Positions 22,201-28,200 of a stretch of DNA of 31,571 nucleotides are shown in pieces (the first letter of the stretch is position 1; each line of letters opens with the position of its first letter). Location: the IMG/VR virus record IMGVR_UViG_3300006332_001381, positions 1 through 31,571 of that record. One strand, written 5' to 3'. A program made the translations under genes and the position numbers. This DNA is from a virus. Below the pieces are notes generated by a model. The model was not told the origin of the DNA. It saw nothing but the letters and a program-made list of their open reading frames with translations, and did not search any database.

Positions 22201-25200
22201 GACAGTAACACGAATCTTCTTAACAGAAGCAAATCCAGAGATCTCTACACTCTTACGATCCTCTGCTTCAGTTATATTACCAGAATTGATAGAAACAACA
22301 TCTTCTGGAATGTATAGTGAACCAGGTTGAATCTCTACAATCTGTACCGTATAGTTATTACCTAGATCATATGGAAGTGTCCTAGCATAAGTTGCGATTG
22401 ATTCTGATGTAGATACATGATCCCATGTTACACCACCATCAGATGCAGCACCAGTAGTATGTGTTGGAGGAGTTGTACCAGATACACCAGCACCACCAGT
22501 TGCCACCTCATATACATTTAACTTATGCCATACTCTTTGTCCCACAACATATAACTTACCATTATCCCACTCAGGCATATCATTAGCAAGATATTGAGGC
22601 ATTGGATATGGATGTTGAGTAAGATCAACAGTAAACTTACCTGCATCATCTATGAATACCCAGTTAATAAGACCATCACTTACAACACCACCAGTATGGA
22701 CTGGAGGAATTGTTCCAGTAGTACCTGTGCCTTGTGACTGATAGATCTTCTTATCGTAGTATCTCTGCTCACCAACAGTTACAGATACACCTGCTGCCCA
22801 AGGGATTTCAGGTTCTTCAACTTGGAAATATGTACCAGCAATCTGGTTTACATCACCAACATCAGTCTTAAATCTATCTGTATTATTAAAGTTACCATAT
22901 ATCTTACCAACCTTATATTTGTTACCAACTCCACGGTCTTGCTCTAAAATTGCATTCTCATTAGGTACCTCAACGATAGTACCATATGCACTAACAATAT
23001 CCTGTCCACCAGCATTAGTAGTAAACTGTTGGATTATAGAATTCTTAGTTAACTTAACATCCTGTGTGAATGTAAACTCAAGGACATTATCAATCTTTTG
23101 ATATAATGCATCTCTTAGATAATACTTACTGATTACATCAGCAGTAATTGTAAGTTTCTTACCTAATGGTGATGGTACTGTAGAAGTCTTCGTGCCATAT
23201 TCTGTAAGAGCATTACTAAAGGTATATGTCGCAGGATTCATTGTAGATATGGTTTGAGACATATCTAAGATCTGTAAACCACCAGCACCAACTTGCCAGG
23301 CACTGAATGCTGCTAAACCTAAATCAGTCCAAGTTGTAGGAGTCTCAATATCTTCAAATGCAATATTAGTATACTCAGTTAAACCAGTAAGAGTATATGC
23401 ACCTCTCTTATCATGCAATCTGTCAAACTTAATAAGAGCAGTATCTGATATAGATGTAGTAATAGCAATCTCTTCAGTTGGAATAACATATGTGCCATTA
23501 TAAGGAGCAACATCATCGATGACTAGATCATCAATCCAACCAATCATTGAATTACCAACAACAGGACCAGAGAATTTACCAGCAACTGTAAGATCTCCAA
23601 CACTGATATCAGATGTAGATTGGAAGTTAGCAACTAAGTTACCATTGAAGTATACTTCATACTGATACAATCCAAGAGATTCTTCTCTCTTCTGGAATGT
23701 AACATGTACCCAAGCACCACCACCAAATAATGTCCAGTTAGTAGCAGTAGCAGAAGTTGCAACCTCAACTGAGTTTACATAGATAACAACTTTTTCATAG
23801 TTACCACTAGTATTATCTCCATCTAATTCTACTTGAATAGAATCACCAGTAATAGGTGTTACATCAAATAGTAATGGTTTTGTTTGAGTTGCATGATGTG
23901 CAGTAGCAATAGACATCCATGCTCTCGCACTCCACTCCTTAGTAGTTAAATTATAAGCAGGGAATTTAACAGGACATGCTGCACTTAACTTAAGTGAACT
24001 TGTACCAAACTTGTATATTGAAGTATCAACAGAAGCATTAGAAGGAGTATGTAATGTTAGAGTTGATTTATTCAACTTAGTATGATCAAAATCTAGATCA
24101 TTTTCATCATTGAAACGATATGATGCTAATTGATCAGACTGTCTACGATCTACAGCAACAATACAGTCACCAGAACTATCTACTGTATGAGTCTTAGCTT
24201 GTATACCAATGTTTACTGTGTCATTAATCTTAGTTTCCTTAATTACAGTACCATCATACTTGAGGTAATGTACAACAGCATATCTCTCATTCTCAGACTC
24301 AATAACATCAGTAACAAGTGTATAGTTACCAAATACGTCTACACTAACACCAGCATGTTGAATACTATCAACATTACCACTAATAGTTACTGACTTACTC
24401 CATTCCCATCCAGCATTAGCAGTAGCGATTGGGAATTTATTAACTTGGACTTTCTCAAACTTCTGAGTAGCACCATTATAGAAGTCCCAGATAAGGATAG
24501 CATCGCCATATTCATCAACAGTGAATTGTGGATTTCTTACATATCCACCAACTGCTGGTACCTGTCTAATATACTCAATTTCTAGGTTTGCACCATCAAA
24601 GAAGAATACACCAAAGATACAATCATTATTTTGATCATTAACACCAACAAAGAAGAATCTATCATCAGAAATCCACTTAATCTGATTGATCATCTCTGAA
24701 TCATCAGCAGATGCAATCTTTCTCTTCTCTACAAGGTCACCGTCAAGATCACACTGAATAACCCACATATCGTTAGGATCAGGTGAGTTACTATCTGTAT
24801 AACCTGCAATATAAATTCTCTTCTCTTGGTCAAGTGCTATAGTTGTTACCCAGTCCCTTCTAGAAAGACCTGAGATACCAGCAATTGCCTTCTGCCACTG
24901 TAGAATACCATCAGGAGCATTAGCATTGTTAAAACCAGACTTATACTGTCCTAGCCATATATCAGGATTGTACTGAGAATTATTAGGGTCATATGTATGA
25001 CCAACGATGTAAATGACATCATCTTCTAATGACTCGTCAATATACATCTTGACGAATTCTGCCTTCTTAACACCTGAATTAGTAGGTAGTAGATTTCTCT
25101 CCCAAACCTTCTGACCTAAATCGTCAAACTTAACAAGGAATGCTGCTTGATCACCATCTGTCTCTAAAACACTACCACAAACATATGTGTAACGATCAGC

Positions 25201-28200
25201 AGTAGTCCAAGTATCATGTACACTAACTTGACCAGCTGCTTCTTTATATTCTGTTATCCAATAACGAGTCTTCTTATACTGTTGTGGATGAGATACTCTA
25301 ATTTGAGGTGGATTATCAGAATCATATCCATTACCAGAGTTAATAATATTAACATTATTGATTTGTCCTGTATTCTCTAGTACCAACTGCAATTCAGCAT
25401 CCTTACCAGAATCAGTAATCAGTTCAAATGTAGGTGGAATATCGTTATTATATCCAGTACCAGCTTGGAGTATATTAATCCTCTCAACACCAGCAACAAC
25501 CTTAACTCTATAAGTCTTAGAGGTATTATCAATTACAGGTCTTGAGTTTACAATTATTTCATCTTGCTGTCTTAATTCATGACCTTCAGCAGTGGTAATT
25601 TTACCATAAGGACGGTCACCAATAACTTCTTTCTGATAACCAATAATTCTTTGACCTTTAACAGATTCAATAAGTGCAGATGCACCAAATCCACCAGTAC
25701 CTTCATTGTCAAAGAATACAGTGTCATTTACCTGATAAGAAACACCTGGGTTTTCAACAACGAATCCATCAATCTGAGCATTCTCAAACTGGGTAGTTGT
25801 CTCAACTTCGATGTCAACTCTAGACTCTTCTGATACTCTTGGGAAATAATCATAAATTTGTAGAGTTGCCTCTTCAGACATCTCTAATATTTCTTGTTGC
25901 TCATTAGCATCAATCAAACCATCATTGTTAGAGTCTTGTATTTCAAAGATAATAGGATATCCTTCTATCTCAGTAGTAAAGACATCTGCCTCTTGGTTTG
26001 GTTGACGATCAACATCGATGTCAACATCAGTATATGGGTCTCTATAACGGACAACACCATTAGGTATATTCTCCTGTGTTGCTACCTGAGAGAAGTTCCA
26101 ATCATCTGGAAGTGAGTTAAACTGAGGACCACAAATGTATGGATACTCTGGAAGACCTGCTTCACTAGCATCGATAGTTACAAAGTAAGCATATGTGCCT
26201 TCTGGATAATCTGGTGTCTTACAGAAACGACCATTATAGTTGTCTAAGTCACCAGACTGGAAATCATAGTAATAGTCATCAACAAAAGTACCAGCAGCAT
26301 ATGTGGCAATAGGAGGACCATCTACCCTAGAAGGGTTAGGATTAGTTGTCTCATCATATACAACGTTTGCTTTTAATTTAAAGGAAGTACGCATCCTTCT
26401 GATACCACTATTTGCATCAGTAGGATCGATATATCCATATGGACCATATATTGGGTTACCATCAAACGCCCAACCAATAATAGGTGAGTGTTGGAAGTTA
26501 GATTCTAATTCTTTAAATGTCTGTGTTACAGGATCCAAATATACATTGTCACCAACAACATATCTTAATTCCTTAGGATCTGATAGGTGAGCATATTCAC
26601 CACCAAACTGGTTGTTATATCCAGTGAATACATAACCTCTTGCATTGTCAAATTTAGTGTCAAGATCATATTCAAGGTTCTTATTCCACTGATACACAGT
26701 AGGTGTAAAGGTCGCTAATTGACCTACTGCTTCGAGTCTAACGGTGGTTAAACCTTGTGTATACCCAATACCCTTGTTGGTGATAGTTATTCCTAATACA
26801 CGACCTTTGTCTTCTCCAATCGTGCCAATAGTTGCTTTAGCAATAGCACCGAAACCATCACCATTGATGATTACAGTAGGTGCTGTTGTATATGATTCAC
26901 CAGAGTTAATAATAGCGATAGATACGATTCTACCGTTAATAACAATAGGTTGTGCTAAAGAACCTTCACCAGAGTTAACCTTGATAGCAGGAAGTGAAGT
27001 ATAACCACTACCAAAGTTTGTTACGTTAACACTCTGAATAGTACCTCTAACGTTAGCAGTTGCAGTTGCCCCGCTACCGCCACCACCTGTGATGGATACT
27101 AAAGGTTGTGTAGTATAATCTTTACCTGGTTGCTCTACTAGAATTCTTGTTACTCTACCACCAGTAATAACTGCCTGTGCAGTAGCACCGCTACCATTAC
27201 CACCAACAATAGAAACTAATGGTGAGAATGTATATCCAGATCCCCCTTCAGTTACTTCAAAGGAGTCTAGACTACCATTAACTACAACTTCAGCAGCAGC
27301 ATTTGATCCACCACCACCTGTTATCTCTACGTTAGGTTTAGCACCAGCATCATAGTCTATACCTGAATTGGTGACAGTGATAGAAGTTAAAGGACCATAT
27401 TGGATGAATTCTCTTGATTTGTAAGACCATATAGAAACACCATTAATCCAAGCACCAATAGGTGTTCCTGGATCAACTGTCTTACGTTCTGAGATTGTCT
27501 GGACTAGTCTAGGGAATCTTAAGAGTTTTCTTTGGTTTCCTGGGATGAGAGCCGACCCAGTGAAAGGACCAATCTTATAATTGGGTAGACCAGAAGCAGC
27601 AACATAAACATAGTTATCGTTGAAGAATGCATTCTGTATATTAGTAGTAAATTCACTTACAACCTTATTAATGGATGTGATATCAGATTTACCTCTGTTG
27701 AGGTCAACAGATAAGAGAATATTACCACCAGGTATTATCTCTGTTGGTACTGCTATCTGATATGAGAATGTAAACTGATCAATTCTAGAGGTTACAGTGA
27801 ATGTGCCGTTGTATACAACAGGGTTAGCACCGTATATTGTAACTTGGTCAGAAACTAGTAGACCGTGAGGGTTATCACAAACTACAGTAGCAGTCTGGTT
27901 ATTAACACCACCAGGAGTGATTGTGTTAACCTGAATCAGTTTCTTAACGTTGTATAACCAAGATTGAAGTCTTAATTCTTCAGCAGTAGATCCAAGGTTT
28001 GCTACCTTTAGTTTATCTCCTTGAAGGTAATATGACCCAGTATCATTAAGAACTGTAGTACCTGCTTCAGCGATACCTAACACTCTTAACTTACATTCTG
28101 TTGAAGTACCTCTATTAACGTAAACATAGATGTCTGACTGGACTATGGTACCAGGATCCCAATCTTCGACGACTCCATTCTTAGACCTAGTACACTCTAT

